Part shown: positions 37,022-46,227 of the stretch, piece by piece
How positions within the stretch are numbered: the first letter of the stretch is position 1
Layout of the letters: the number at the start of each line of letters is the position of its first letter
NCBI GenBank assembly: GCA_016713035.1
Contig: JADJPW010000001.1
Span: 1,054,001 to 1,118,000, forward strand
DNA: 64,000 nucleotides
Direction of reading: 5' to 3'
From: Verrucomicrobiaceae bacterium
GTDB taxonomy: Bacteria; Verrucomicrobiota; Verrucomicrobiia; Verrucomicrobiales; Verrucomicrobiaceae
Program-made: the position numbers and the translations under genes
Notes under the pieces: model-generated
Seen by the model: only the letters and a program-made list of their open reading frames with translations
What the model was told of the DNA's origin: nothing
The model's database searches: none

Positions 37022-37870
37022 TCACGGCTCTCCGATCGTCGGCTGCGTGACGCGTGTGGCGGTCGCCTTGATCGAGCGAGTGAGCACTTCACGCGGCTGC
37101 TTGCCAGGAGGAGTCTCCTCGCGTGCCATGCCTTTGTAGCGCAGCGGCTTGTAACCGAGAGCGATCAGGGCCTCCAGCGGTGCCTGCTTCAGCCCTGGCC
37201 GCCAGAAATCGGGACCGCCGCCAGTCTCGTAATAATAGAGCCAGGTGCGCTGCGTGTCTGCCCAGCCAGCGCACAGCAGCACATGACGACGCGGGATATT
37301 CAAAATATCCCCCGGCTGCAAATCGCTGATGGAGGGCAATTCATCGCACACAGAGGGCAGTTGGGACGTGTCATGCACGCGTGGCAGCTTCAGACAGCGA
37401 GAGACGAAGCCGCTGCAATCCACGCCCGCTGCTTGCTTGCTCACGCCAGCGTTGTCTGCACGGCGTTTTGCGGGCGAGGAGACATCTCCAGCCGCCAGAC
37501 CATTCGCTATGGCCGCATCAAAGGAGGCAGGATCATCAAAGCCACCCCACTTGTATGGAATGCCCTCATTCACCTGCCCCGGCACCCACCAGCCACGTCG
37601 TTCGTGAGCGGGCTCGTGGCCAATATCAGGCGTATGCACCTGCACGCCTGCCTTGTCTGCCGCGTGGAGGATGTTTTTCGCAAAAGGCTGCCATGCATGC
37701 GCGGTGTAGCTCTGAGCGATCCCGAGTGCCTCCTGCGGAGTCACCTGGGATGGAGCCGCTGGATCACCCGCGACGAGTCGTGGCACCTCCTGCGGTGCTG
37801 GAGGCGGTGGTGTGGTGCAGCTCATCACACTGAAAAGCGGCAGAAGCGGAAGAAACAGAGTTTTATTCAT
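37022..37870 (-). CDS. NlpC/P60-like cysteine peptidase, lipoprotein
   Basis: 282 aa. Lipobox SVMSC puts the lipid Cys at about residue 18. A Pro-rich spacer follows, then a domain with PYKWGGFDDP, the catalytic GVDCSGFVSR, LQPGDIL and the His in RRHVLLCAGW. This is the order of the NlpC/P60 fold, which cuts cell-wall peptides or related amide bonds. An unusual insert (WWVPGQVNEG) lies before the active site. It is probably attached to the outer membrane facing the wall. It is divergent from the caspase-like gene. Confidence 0.85.
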   Translation of the reverse strand: MNKTLFLPLLPLFSVMSCTTPPPPAPQEVPRLVAGDPAAPSQVTPQEALGIAQSYTAHAWQPFAKNILHAADKAGVQVHTPDIGHEPAHERRGWWVPGQVNEGIPYKWGGFDDPASFDAAIANGLAAGDVSSPAKRRADNAGVSKQAAGVDCSGFVSRCLKLPRVHDTSQLPSVCDELPSISDLQPGDILNIPRRHVLLCAGWADTQRTWLYYYETGGGPDFWRPGLKQAPLEALIALGYKPLRYKGMAREETPPGKQPREVLTRSIKATATRVTQPTIGEP

Positions 37871-37979
37871 CGCGGATCATCAGACTGGCCGAGATGCGCA
37901 TAAAAATCAAAACTCGAACTTCCCTGCGGCGCAGGTTTTTTCTCTTTCGTTTTTTGCCGTAGGTCCAAAACTCCCGCGC

Positions 37980-39200
37980 ATGAGCCACGCACGACTTTTC
38001 ATGCTCCTAGCCGCATTTCTCGCCACACCTGCTGTGGCCCAGAGCACGCGGACGGCACTCGTCATCGGTAATGCGCGGTATGAGACCGCCGTCGGTCCCC
38101 TGCGCAATCCGGTCAACGATGCCAAAGCTGTGGCCAAGGCCCTACGCAGCCTCGGCTTCACCGTACTAGAGGAGCACAATGTCACGCGTAGCGAACTGCT
38201 GGAAGCCGTGAGCGCATTCCGGCGCAAGAGTGCAGGCGCAGAGGTGGCGCTCTTTTATTACGCAGGCCACGGCATCACAGTCAGTGGCTCGAACTACCTC
38301 ATACCCGTGAAAAGCGGCTACGATCCCGGCTCCGCAGAGGGCACCGCGCTGCGCATGCTTGCAGAAACACGGCTATTCAATGCGGAGCAAGCCGTGGCTG
38401 AGATGAGCGCTGCCGGTGCACACTGCAACCTCGTCATCCTCGATGCCTGCCGTGTCACGCCCATCGCCCGTGATCCACAGGCACGAGACGCCGCCACAGC
38501 CGCAGGCGGACTCCGCGAGATGAAACCGCCCGCAGGCTCCCTCATCGCCTTTTCCACCGATGCAGGCCACACCGCCAATGACGGCCAAGGCACCAACGGC
38601 CTCTACACCGAAGAGCTGCTCAAACACATGCTAACCCCAGGGCTCACCATCGAGCAGGTATTCAAACGCACCCGCGCTGGCGTGCTAGAGCGCAGCAGCG
38701 GCTCACAGATTCCAGCCGAGTACTCCCGCCTCATCGGCGAAGACATCTACCTCGCCGGACAAGCACCAGAATCAGCCCCCACCGCAGCCCCTTCCAGCAT
38801 GCCAGCTTCACCACCCGTCGCAGTGCCAGATCTCGCAACCATCACACGCCTAGCAGCAGCCGCCAAGACGCAAGAATGCCTCACAGCGCTGCACGCACTC
38901 GCCGCTACGCGTGGAGCCGGTGACTACGCCATCGCCCCAATGGAAACACTGCTCGAAAACGTCAAAAACACCCTCAAAGACCAAACCGAGCCCGGCCCCG
39001 CCGTGGAATCCGCTCAACAGACATGTGAAGGCGTCCTAGAGGCGCTGGAGGACTGCATCCCCGCAGCGCATGAAAAGAAAAACGCCCTCGCCGCGAAGGC
39101 TCACAACCGCCGTGGAGACTGCCTCCTGCTCTTTGGCCGTGCACAGGACGCCCTGGATGCCTATGAAGCCGCACTGGCCATCACACCAGATGACGCCTAG
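37980..39200 (+). CDS. Exported caspase-like cysteine protease (peptidase C14) with helical repeat tail
   Basis: 406 aa from ATG 37980, which gives a signal peptide (FMLLAAFLATPAVA, cleavage near 20). The C14 domain has RTALVIGNARYE, catalytic His97 in FYYAGHGI and catalytic Cys157 in ILDACRV; both are intact. Residues about 290-406 are helical and end in a TPR-like unit (AQDALDAYEAALAI). The TAG stop is the last three bases of a CTAG that is also the IS4 target duplication, so the stop is probably native, but the gene may have been cut here. Bacterial metacaspase-like proteases of this exported kind have no known pathway. Confidence 0.88.
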   Translation: MSHARLFMLLAAFLATPAVAQSTRTALVIGNARYETAVGPLRNPVNDAKAVAKALRSLGFTVLEEHNVTRSELLEAVSAFRRKSAGAEVALFYYAGHGITVSGSNYLIPVKSGYDPGSAEGTALRMLAETRLFNAEQAVAEMSAAGAHCNLVILDACRVTPIARDPQARDAATAAGGLREMKPPAGSLIAFSTDAGHTANDGQGTNGLYTEELLKHMLTPGLTIEQVFKRTRAGVLERSSGSQIPAEYSRLIGEDIYLAGQAPESAPTAAPSSMPASPPVAVPDLATITRLAAAAKTQECLTALHALAATRGAGDYAIAPMETLLENVKNTLKDQTEPGPAVESAQQTCEGVLEALEDCIPAAHEKKNALAAKAHNRRGDCLLLFGRAQDALDAYEAALAITPDDA

Positions 39201-40754
39201 ACCCAATGCCGCTAAGCAAAAGGGTCGATGATGAGATCGTCGCTGGCTTGGAGAGAAGAGGTCGAGAGCAGGCGTGGCCATTTGCTCACGGGCTGTCGCA
39301 CCTTGCGCTGGCAACTACGTCTTCGTCGCGCTGGCAACGCGGCTTGGGCGATTTGCTCTCGCACTCGGCGCACCAGCACTCCTTGTGCCGCCTCGTCCAT
39401 GAGGCCCTGCGCTGCCTCCAGCACCAGTAGCAGCGCTACGGTGTGCTCCAAACAGTGGCTCATGCTGATGCGCAGCGCTCCTGCCTGCCGGACTTCTTCA
39501 TCCTCACTGCTCTGTGCGCAGGCTAGTCGCTCCTCAGCCACCAGTGAGCTGGCGATGAGGAGCGCGGCGAGTTCTTGCTGTGCTGTCTCGGTGCGTTGTG
39601 CGCTGAGCAAATGCCCTCCGTGAAGCACGAGCTTGAGTTCTTTGTAAAAGACTTCCTGTTCCCAGCGCTTCGCATACAACGCCAACAACTCACGCGCACT
39701 GCCCTGCTGCACGCTCAGGCTCGTCCACAGCCGCACCTTCACCCACTCTCCAGCGGCGTTGCGCACTCGCCCCACGATCTCGCGCACTGGCAACTCGCTC
39801 TGGCGCATCGGCGGATGTTTGCGCGGGCGGCCTCGCGCTTTGTTCGCCTCGGGTGTCTGCTTCTCGTCAGCTTTGGACGGAGCTGTTGTTGACGAGTCTG
39901 CGCATGGGCTCTCACGCTCGCGCAGACTCACCACCACCTCCGCACTGCCATCGGCATGCACGCTTTGCACTCGCACGGAGAGCTTTTGCCGCACTCGGAC
40001 CAAAAAGTGACTCTGCGTGCGCTGCGAATGTTTTTGCAGTTCTTTGAGCATCGGAGCCTGCCCGTAATAGCGGTCGGCGATGAGCAGGCTGCGAGCTGGT
40101 AGCGCGGCGAGCAACGGATCGGCCAGCGATTTCTCATTGAGCGCACCCAGTGACATCGATACGGCCAGCGGTGCATGGGTGCCGAGCTCGACCAGCGTGC
40201 TCATGGAGAGCTTGGCAAAGGCTGCCTGCGCACGACGACTGCGGCTTTTGGGCACTTGGGCGTTGATCTGCACGGTGTTAAGCAGGTTCCACTGCCCACC
40301 GTCGATGCCGACCAAGCGCAGCCCGGCGAAAAAACACGCTGGATGCCGCTGCTCACAGGCTAGCGGCACCAGGGAGTGGCGCATGCAGGCATCGAAAGCT
40401 TGGGTGGATATCTTCAAACGACGCTGGCTTAGCGCCGCGGGAGCCTGATGCGCACAGCAAAATAACGACCGATGATCTGCTGTAGGCCGCCGCAAGCGTG
40501 CAGACTTTGGGCGACCATGCCGGCGATGAGTTGCCAACCGAGAAGTTTGCGTCGCGGCCCTTGGTGCGTTGGCTCTGCCCGCAGTTCCTCGGGCAACTGC
40601 TCGACGCCGAGTTTTTTGCGGATGCGTGCAGAGAGATGATGTTCGTATCGCGGTGGGCTGGATGGCTTTACCATCTACCGCTAGTTGACTCAGCTACTCA
40701 GTTGTACAGCACTCTTTTCGCTCCTCTTCGCTTTTTTGCTTAGCGGCATTGGGT
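39201..40754 (-). mobile_element. IS4-family insertion sequence, copy A
   Basis: 1554 bp. The ends ACCCAATGCCGCTAAGCAAAA (left) and its inverted match at 40734-40754 bound the element, with CTAG directly repeated on each side (39197-39200 and 40755-40758). Transposase on the minus strand. A second copy in opposite orientation lies at 43002-44554. This copy is the better preserved of the two. Confidence 0.9.
39212..40674 (-). CDS. IS4-family transposase (copy A), two overlapping frames
   Basis: The N-terminal ORF (40674-40429, 81 aa, begins MVKPSSPPRYEHH) overlaps the main ORF (40537-39212, 441 aa) in the -1 frame. The main frame holds the DDE residues: GIDGGQWNL, LLIADRYYG, and the YREK signature Y-x2-R-x3-E-x6-K in YAKRWEQEVFYKELK. 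Joining the frames near FAVR / ALSQRRLK gives a product of normal length. Copy B has the same break, so it predates duplication, either an old frameshift or a programmed one. I could not find a convincing slippery heptamer in the overlap. Confidence 0.85.
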
Positions 40755-40778
40755 CTAGACCGGTTCTCAAAAAGAATG

Positions 40779-41813
40779 TCATAAACGCGTCTTTGGGCGG
40801 CACTGGGACTGAAGGATGGATGGCTGGTCGAACAAAGAGCGTAGGGACTCGATGATACGGTCCTGAAGTTGCTCGGAAGTCTTGGCGATCCAGCCGTTGA
40901 ACCAGTCGGCCTTCCTGCGCAGCCAGAGACGCTCGATGGCCTTGAGATCGGGCGAGCGTGGTGGCAGATACTCGGGCTCAAAGTGGTGCCAGTTAAGACT
41001 CTTGGTCTTGTGCCATGAGGCGTTGTCGAGCACCAGGATGGCGCGGCGTCCTGCCACGTGCGGATTCTCTTCGGCCAGAGTGTCGAGGAACACCTGAAAA
41101 GTGACGCTGTCGCATAGGTTGAAGAGCAGTGCGCCGAGCCTTCCATCTTTGGGCCGCACGGCACCAAACACATTGTAGCGGATGTGCTCACCGAGATACG
41201 GGGAGTGGCGCACCTTGCCGATCTTGGTCCAGGTGCGGCGCGGGCGCGGATCGCCTTCAAAGCCGCTTTCGTCGCTGAACCACAGGTCGACGCTCGGATC
41301 GGCCACCCAGCGCTGGAGCTTTTGGCAGAAGGCTTGGCGCTTGTCCTCATCCTGGTTGAGCGGCCAGGGGCGCGGAACTTTGAGGCGGTAATCGTGCTCG
41401 TGGAGATAGCGCACGGTGGTGCTGTAGCCGAGCTGCGTTTGCAGGTTCTGCTTGATCCAGCCGTGCAACTTCACCGCAGTCCAGTGGCTCTATCCAGCCA
41501 GCGACGGATCTTCGATGAGAGGTAGGATTTTACCGCTCACTTGTTCCTTGGGCAGGATTCGGCGACGGCCGCTGCTACACCCGGGAATGAGACCATCAAG
41601 GCCGGCGAGATTGAAGGCTTGGATGAAGCGCAAAACCTGCCGCAGGCTGAAGCCTGAGAGGTCAGCGACTTGCTCGCGGCTCTTGCCTTCATAAAGCCAG
41701 CGCAGCGCTTGAAGCCGACGAAAGCCCTTCTTCGTGGGTGAGCAATCCATCGCCACGCCGACCTCTTCCAAGGTCGCGTTTTCGAGATTGAGTGTGATGC
41801 ACGGGCGGGCCAC
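40779..41813 (-). pseudogene. IS630-family transposase with internal amber codon
   Basis: One continuous frame of 344 codons with a single TAG at 41492-41490, inside SLAG-stop-SHWTAVKLHGW. A CAG (Gln) codon there would restore it, so this is a point nonsense change, not a frameshift. N-terminal helix-turn-helix (SREQVADLSGFSLRQVLRF); DDE catalytic core with DESGFEGDPR, LVLDNASWHKT and PPRSPDLKAIERLW. A downstream GTG at 41474 could start a fragment with the catalytic core. Confidence 0.88.
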
Positions 41814-41825
41814 CGCCGCCTATTA

Positions 41826-42939
41826 TTAATCCGGCACTAAGATAGCACATCAAGCTGCATATTGGGTTGAGGCAGATTTAAAGAAGGCACGGACTTGTTC
41901 TGGCAGCCTCTGGCATGAGCGCATCTGGCCGATGATCTGCTTTTGCAGCTCCCGCTCACTCCGGGCGGCGGGTAGCACTCCCAGTTTGCTTTTCAGCGCA
42001 CGGTTGAGCCTCTCGTCGGGATTGAGCTCTGGACTGTAGCTGGGCAGGTGATGCACCGCGATCTGCTCCTGATGCTGCTCCAGCCACTCCTTCACCGGCT
42101 TGCTGTGATGCACCCGCAGGTTGTCGAGGATGAGATACACTTTGCGCCCCTGCATCGAGCGAACCATCCGCTCCAAAAAGCGGATGAGAAGCCGCGCGTC
42201 CAGTGCCCCTTTGTAAACCATCCACCGCGAACTCCCCCGGTTGCTCACCGCGCTCATCATCGAGCTACCAAAGCGCTTGGACATCTGCTTGATCTCGGGC
42301 GTCTCTCCGCGTGGTGCGTAGCCTCTCACGGCATTGGGCTGGTTGTTGACCCCGGTCTGGTCACCCCAATAGATCTCGGCCCCTTCCGCCTTGGCCTGAG
42401 CTGCGATCTGCGGATACTTCTGCTCCAGCCACGCCTGGACTTCCTTGGGTCGCTGCTCGTAGGCCTTCTTCAATGGCTTCTGGGGTGTGAACCCCCAGCG
42501 CTTCAAATACAGCCCCATGGTGCGCACGGGCAGCTTGAACCCGAAGCGCTTGTCCAGCAGTTGGGCGACAGCTTTGCGGGTCCATAGTGCAAAGGGCAGC
42601 TTCAACTGCTCGGGCAACCTGTCGGTGATGAGCCTGCGCACTTCCTTCTCCTGCTCGGCGCTCATGAGCCGTTTATCCCCATGTTTCCTGCCGCGCTCGT
42701 CGCACAGCAGGGCTGCGGTGCCGTGTTGGCGCTGGTGCCGCTTCCACTGCTGGACAGTGCGGGGATGCACCCCCACCGCCTCGGCAATGTCATGTTCACT
42801 CCAGCCTTTTTTGGCCAGCAGCATCGCCCGGCGACGTGCTTCCACCTGTTGTTCCTTGCTTAGTTTGCGTCCGTCTTCTTTCATGCGGACGCACCATTAC
42901 CACATCCTCATAATGCGTGCTATCTATTTACCGGATTAA
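41826..42939 (-). mobile_element. IS630-family insertion sequence (inner)
   Basis: About 1.11 kb. Ends TTAATCCGG...AGATAGCAC at 41826 and the inverted counterpart ending 42939, with TA on both sides (41824-41825, 42940-42941). It sits inside the outer IS630, upstream of that element's transposase start. Its transposase is intact. Confidence 0.82.
41850..42884 (-). CDS. IS630-family transposase, intact
   Basis: 344 aa. N-terminal helix-turn-helix (SEHDIAEAVGVHPRTVQQW), a second DNA-binding part with KRFGFKLPVRTMGLYLKRWG, then the DDE core: IYWGDQTGV, LILDNLRVHHSK and YSPELNPDERLNRALK. All three acidic residues are present and the frame is uninterrupted, so this is the likely active element of the island. 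Only distantly similar to the outer IS630 protein. Confidence 0.92.
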   Translation of the reverse strand: MKEDGRKLSKEQQVEARRRAMLLAKKGWSEHDIAEAVGVHPRTVQQWKRHQRQHGTAALLCDERGRKHGDKRLMSAEQEKEVRRLITDRLPEQLKLPFALWTRKAVAQLLDKRFGFKLPVRTMGLYLKRWGFTPQKPLKKAYEQRPKEVQAWLEQKYPQIAAQAKAEGAEIYWGDQTGVNNQPNAVRGYAPRGETPEIKQMSKRFGSSMMSAVSNRGSSRWMVYKGALDARLLIRFLERMVRSMQGRKVYLILDNLRVHHSKPVKEWLEQHQEQIAVHHLPSYSPELNPDERLNRALKSKLGVLPAARSERELQKQIIGQMRSCQRLPEQVRAFFKSASTQYAA

Positions 42940-43001
42940 TAATTACCGCAATTCTAAAAAGTACAGCCTCAATATGACATTATTTTTGAGAACCGGTCTA
43001 G

Positions 43002-44554
43002 CTGCAATGCCGCTAAGCAAAAAAGCGAAGAGGAGCGTAAAGAGTGCTGTACAACTGAGTAGCTGAGTCAACTAGCGGTAGATGGTAAAGCCATCCAGCC
43101 CACCGCGATACGAACATCATCTCTCTGCACGCATCCGCAAAAAACTCGGCGTCGAGCAGTTGCCCGAGGAACTGCGGGCAGAGCCAACGCACCAAGGGCC
43201 GCGACGCAAACTTCTCGGTTGGCAACTCATCGCCGGCATGGTCGCCCAAAGTCTGCACGCTTGCGGCAGCCTACAGCAGATCATCGGTCGTTATTTTGCT
43301 GTGCGCATCAGGCTCCCGCGGCGCTAAGCCAGCGTCGTTTGAAGATATCCACCCAAGCTTTCGATGCCTGCATGCGCCACTCCCTGGTGCCGCTAGCCTG
43401 TGAGCAGCGGCATCCAGCGTGTTTTTCGCCGGGCTGCGCTTGGTCGGCATCGACGGTGGGCAGTGGAACCTGCTTAACACCGTGCAGATCAACGCCCAAG
43501 TGCCCAAAAGCCGCAGTCGTCGTGCGCAGGCAGCCTTTGCCAAGCTCTCCATGAGCACGCTGGTCGAGCTCGGCACCCATGCACCGCTGGCCGTATCGAT
43601 GTCACTGGGTGCGCTCAATGAGAAATCGCTGGCCGATCCGTTGCTCGCCGCGCTACCAACCTCGCAGCCTGCTCATCGCCGACCGCTATTACGGGCAGGC
43701 TCCGATGCTCAAAGAACTGCAAAAACATTCGCAGCGCACGCAGAGTCACTTTTGGTCCGAGTGCGGCAAAAGCTCTCCGTGCGAGTGCAAAGCGTGCATG
43801 CCGATGGCAGTGCGGAGGTGGTGGTGAGTCTGCGCGAGCGTGAGAGCCCATGCGCAGACTCGTCAACAACAGCTCCGTCCAAAGCTGACGAGAAGCAGAC
43901 ACCCGAGGCGAACAAAGCGCGAGGCCGCCCGCGCAAACATCCGCCGATGCGCCAGAGCGAGTTGCCAGTGCGCGAGATCGTGGGGCGAGTGCGCAACGCC
44001 GCTGGAGAGTGGGTGAAGGTGCGGCTGTGGACGAGCCTGAGCGTGCAGCAGGGCAGTGCGCGTGAGTTGTTGACGTTGTATGCGAAGCGCTGGGAACAGG
44101 AAGTCTTTTACAAAGAACTCAAGCTCGTGCTTCACGGAGGGCATTTGCTCAGCGCACAACGCACTGAGACAGCACAGCAAGAACTCGCCGCGCTCCTCAT
44201 CGCCAGCTCACTGGTGGCTGAGGAGCGACTAGCCTGCGCACAGAGCAGTGAGGATGAAGAAGTCCGGCAGGCAGGAGCGCTGCGCATCAGCATGAGCCAC
44301 TGTTTGGAGCACACCGTAGCGCTGCTACTGGTGCTGGAGGCAGCGCAGGGCCTCATGGACGAGGCGGCACAAGGAGTGCTGGTGCGCCGAGCGCGAGAGC
44401 AAATCGCCCAAGCCGCGTTGCCAGCGCGACGAAGACGTAGTTGCCAGCGCAAGGTGCGACAGCCCGTGAGCAAATGGCCACGCCTGCTCTCGACCTCTTC
44501 TCTCCAAGCCAGCGACGATCTCATCATCGACCCTTTTGCTTAGCGGCATTGGGT
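43002..44554 (+). mobile_element. IS4-family insertion sequence, copy B
   Basis: 1553 bp, inverted relative to copy A and nearly identical to it, with CTAG on both sides (42998-43001 and 44555-44558). The left tip reads CTGCAATGCC instead of ACCCAATGCC. Differences from copy A include a T6-to-T5 run near 43420, a one-base gain near 43663 and a T5-to-T4 run near 43750, which account for the one-base length difference. Confidence 0.9.
43082..44543 (+). pseudogene. IS4-family transposase (copy B), frameshifted
   Basis: The same reading frames as copy A, with three more one-base shifts. The second catalytic region (IADRYYG in copy A) is read in the wrong frame between about 43663 and 43752, so the product would lack one DDE Asp. 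The N-terminal 81-codon ORF and the YREK part (KRWEQEVFYKELK) remain. Because the shifts lie mostly in T runs of a repeated sequence, an assembly or base-calling error is a real alternative to decay. Confidence 0.85.
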
Positions 44555-44558
44555 CTAG

Positions 44559-44832
44559 CTGGAAACAGTTGCAGCAGGTTTGCTTGATGACCTGAAGAAG
44601 CAAATAAGCAAAGGATTGCGCCCGGATTTGGTTTGCATAACCGGAGATATCATCAACCAAGGCCAGAACAATGAAGAGGAGTTCAAGCTGGCCAGAGAGC
44701 TTTTTCTTCTGCCTCTCGCAAACTTTTTGGACATCACCCCGAGCGATTTCTTCTACGTGCCTTGCAATCATGAGGTTGACTGGTCGAAAACGTCAGAAAT
44801 CTTCGAAAAGGGACTCGCATCAACTGGAGGAA
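44559..44832 (+). pseudogene. Metallophosphoesterase (calcineurin-like) fragment
   Basis: An internal piece of about 90 codons lying between IS elements. It reads DDLKKQISKGLRPDLVCITG, then DIINQGQ with the metal ligands of the GD motif, a helical stretch, and FFYVPCNHEVDW, the family GNH(D/E) block. The N-terminal metal motif (DxH) and the C-terminal His motifs are missing, and a TAG from the CTAG duplication stands right before it. The gene was cut on both sides; it cannot be functional. The LAREL...FLDITPSDFF spacing resembles phosphoesterase domains found at the start of STAND-type or defence-linked proteins, which is only a suggestion. Confidence 0.75.
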
Positions 44833-46050
44833 ACCTCTGGATAGGGGGTGTTTTTTGAAGTCCGTTTTTGGGAGCGAAAAAACGATTTTTCGACCTTCCT
44901 GTCTTGTTTTGCAGAGGGCTTATTTCGCTTCGGGGCGCTGGGATTGGGTGGTTCTGGAGGCTTTGTAGGTGCCTTTTCTGGCTTTGATCACCTTTTACGG
45001 GTGCTTTCGCATGCTTTAGCGAACCAAACAGGCATAGCGGTCCATGTTGTAGACCAGATTGCTGAGGTGGTTGTGCTGTGTGGCTCGTTTCAATCCGATG
45101 CTTCGACATAGATCGGCTCCCATTTGCGCCATCCGCGCGAAGATGTGCTCTACCCTCACACGCATCCGGCTGATCGTATGGTTGGCGCGCATTTCTTTCT
45201 CGCTCAACGGGTGGCCTCGCGTGGCTTTGCGCATCAGGAACTCCTGCGCGTTGATCTTGATGAGATGCGCCTCGTGCTCCTCGCTGTGATAGGCCGAGTC
45301 GGCGAGCACGGCCTGATCTTTGTCATCAAGCAGTCCTTCAAACACCTGACTGTCGTGCACGCTGGCTGGCGTGGTGGTGGAGTTCAGGATGATCTTGGTT
45401 TTCAAGTCGGCCTTCACATGGTTCTTCCAGCCGTAGTGCGACTCGTTGTTCTTCTTCGTCCAGCGTGCTTCGCTGTCTTTCTGGCGGCCCACGGCGGGGT
45501 TCTCGTCGAACTCTTCAGGGCGTTCGCCCTGCTTGATGCGCTGGTTCGCCTCGCGGCTGTTGCGCTGGCGTGGGGCTTCCGTGAAGCTGGCGTCCACGAT
45601 GCTGCCTTCTCGCGCGACGATGCCTTTGCTTTCGAGCATCTGGCCGAAGGTGTCGAAGAGTTTGCGACCGCCTTCGCGACCGTCCTCTTCGATGCGTTGC
45701 TTGAAGTCCCAGAGTGTTTTGGCGTCGTCGCTGAGGCCGTGGAACTTCTGTAGCACAAGGACTTTGAACATCAGCACCGGGTCGAACGGGGGCTTGCCGC
45801 CCTTGGTCCAGTCGCGGGTGGCGTAGCCAGTGAGATCTTCGAGCAGCGGGCGGAAACTTTCCCAAGAGATAACGTCGCGCAGCTTGAGGATGCCGAGGGT
45901 TTTGGCGGCGACGGCCTGCTCATGTTCAATGGCGGAGAACAGTCCGCCGCCTCGTTCTGTCTTGCGGTAGCGCTTCATGGCCCCTTTTATGGCCTATGTT
46001 TGCTCTCAATCAATGAATTGCCTGGGGAAAGGAGGTTTCCAGAGGTGCCC
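44833..46050 (-). mobile_element. IS5-family insertion sequence, copy 1
   Basis: The right end reads inward GGGCACCTCTGGAAAC from 46050 and matches the right end of the IS5 at 62428-63895 (GGGCACTCCTGGAAAC). The left end is less sure: AACCTCTGGATAG at about 44833 is a partial match, and the true tip may have been lost. The transposase is on the minus strand with 170 bp of noncoding DNA after its stop. Confidence 0.65.
45016..45978 (-). CDS. IS5-family transposase with shortened N-terminal region
   Basis: 320 aa, one open frame. DDE residues: SIVDASFTEAPRQRN, VLADSAYHSEEH and MRVRVEHIFARM. Where relatives have about 25 residues after the LSDDA block (a segment of the form YELQITDRNSFRAFLGL), this protein goes straight from GLSDDA to KTLWDFKQ, an in-frame loss. 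The second IS5 of this window keeps that segment. All catalytic residues remain, so activity is uncertain. Confidence 0.88.
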   Translation of the reverse strand: MKRYRKTERGGGLFSAIEHEQAVAAKTLGILKLRDVISWESFRPLLEDLTGYATRDWTKGGKPPFDPVLMFKVLVLQKFHGLSDDAKTLWDFKQRIEEDGREGGRKLFDTFGQMLESKGIVAREGSIVDASFTEAPRQRNSREANQRIKQGERPEEFDENPAVGRQKDSEARWTKKNNESHYGWKNHVKADLKTKIILNSTTTPASVHDSQVFEGLLDDKDQAVLADSAYHSEEHEAHLIKINAQEFLMRKATRGHPLSEKEMRANHTISRMRVRVEHIFARMAQMGADLCRSIGLKRATQHNHLSNLVYNMDRYACLVR

Positions 46051-46227
46051 TTAACTCTTTCGGTTATAGTATTATTTAAATTGCTCTAGCCGTTAGGCAG
46101 CTTGCTCACGACACATTGCCATCGCCGTCTCTGCAGCAAGAAGCGACGGCGAAGGCGGGCTTCACACAGAATATTGACTTTAGGACGAAAATCTGCGCAA
46201 ATAATCCACTTTCCATCCTCTCACCTC

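Larger units (their letters stand above)
40758..42998 (-). mobile_element. IS630-family insertion sequence (outer), interrupted by a second IS630
   Basis: Terminal inverted repeats GACCGGTTCTCAAAAA at 40758 and 42983-42998, flanked by TA on both sides (40756-40757, 42999-43000), the IS630/Tc1 target signature. The TA belongs to the CTAG that separates the two IS4 copies. Its transposase is at 40779-41813; the space between that gene's start and the right end is occupied by the inner IS630. Confidence 0.85.

Noticed and set aside
39197..44558. Composite transposon carrying cargo between the two IS4 copies
   Set aside because: Between the copies there are only the two IS630 elements; no passenger gene is present.
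44580..44858. A small complete gene for the metallophosphoesterase fragment with a TTG start
   Set aside because: The family's first and last metal-binding blocks are missing and both ends coincide with IS junctions.
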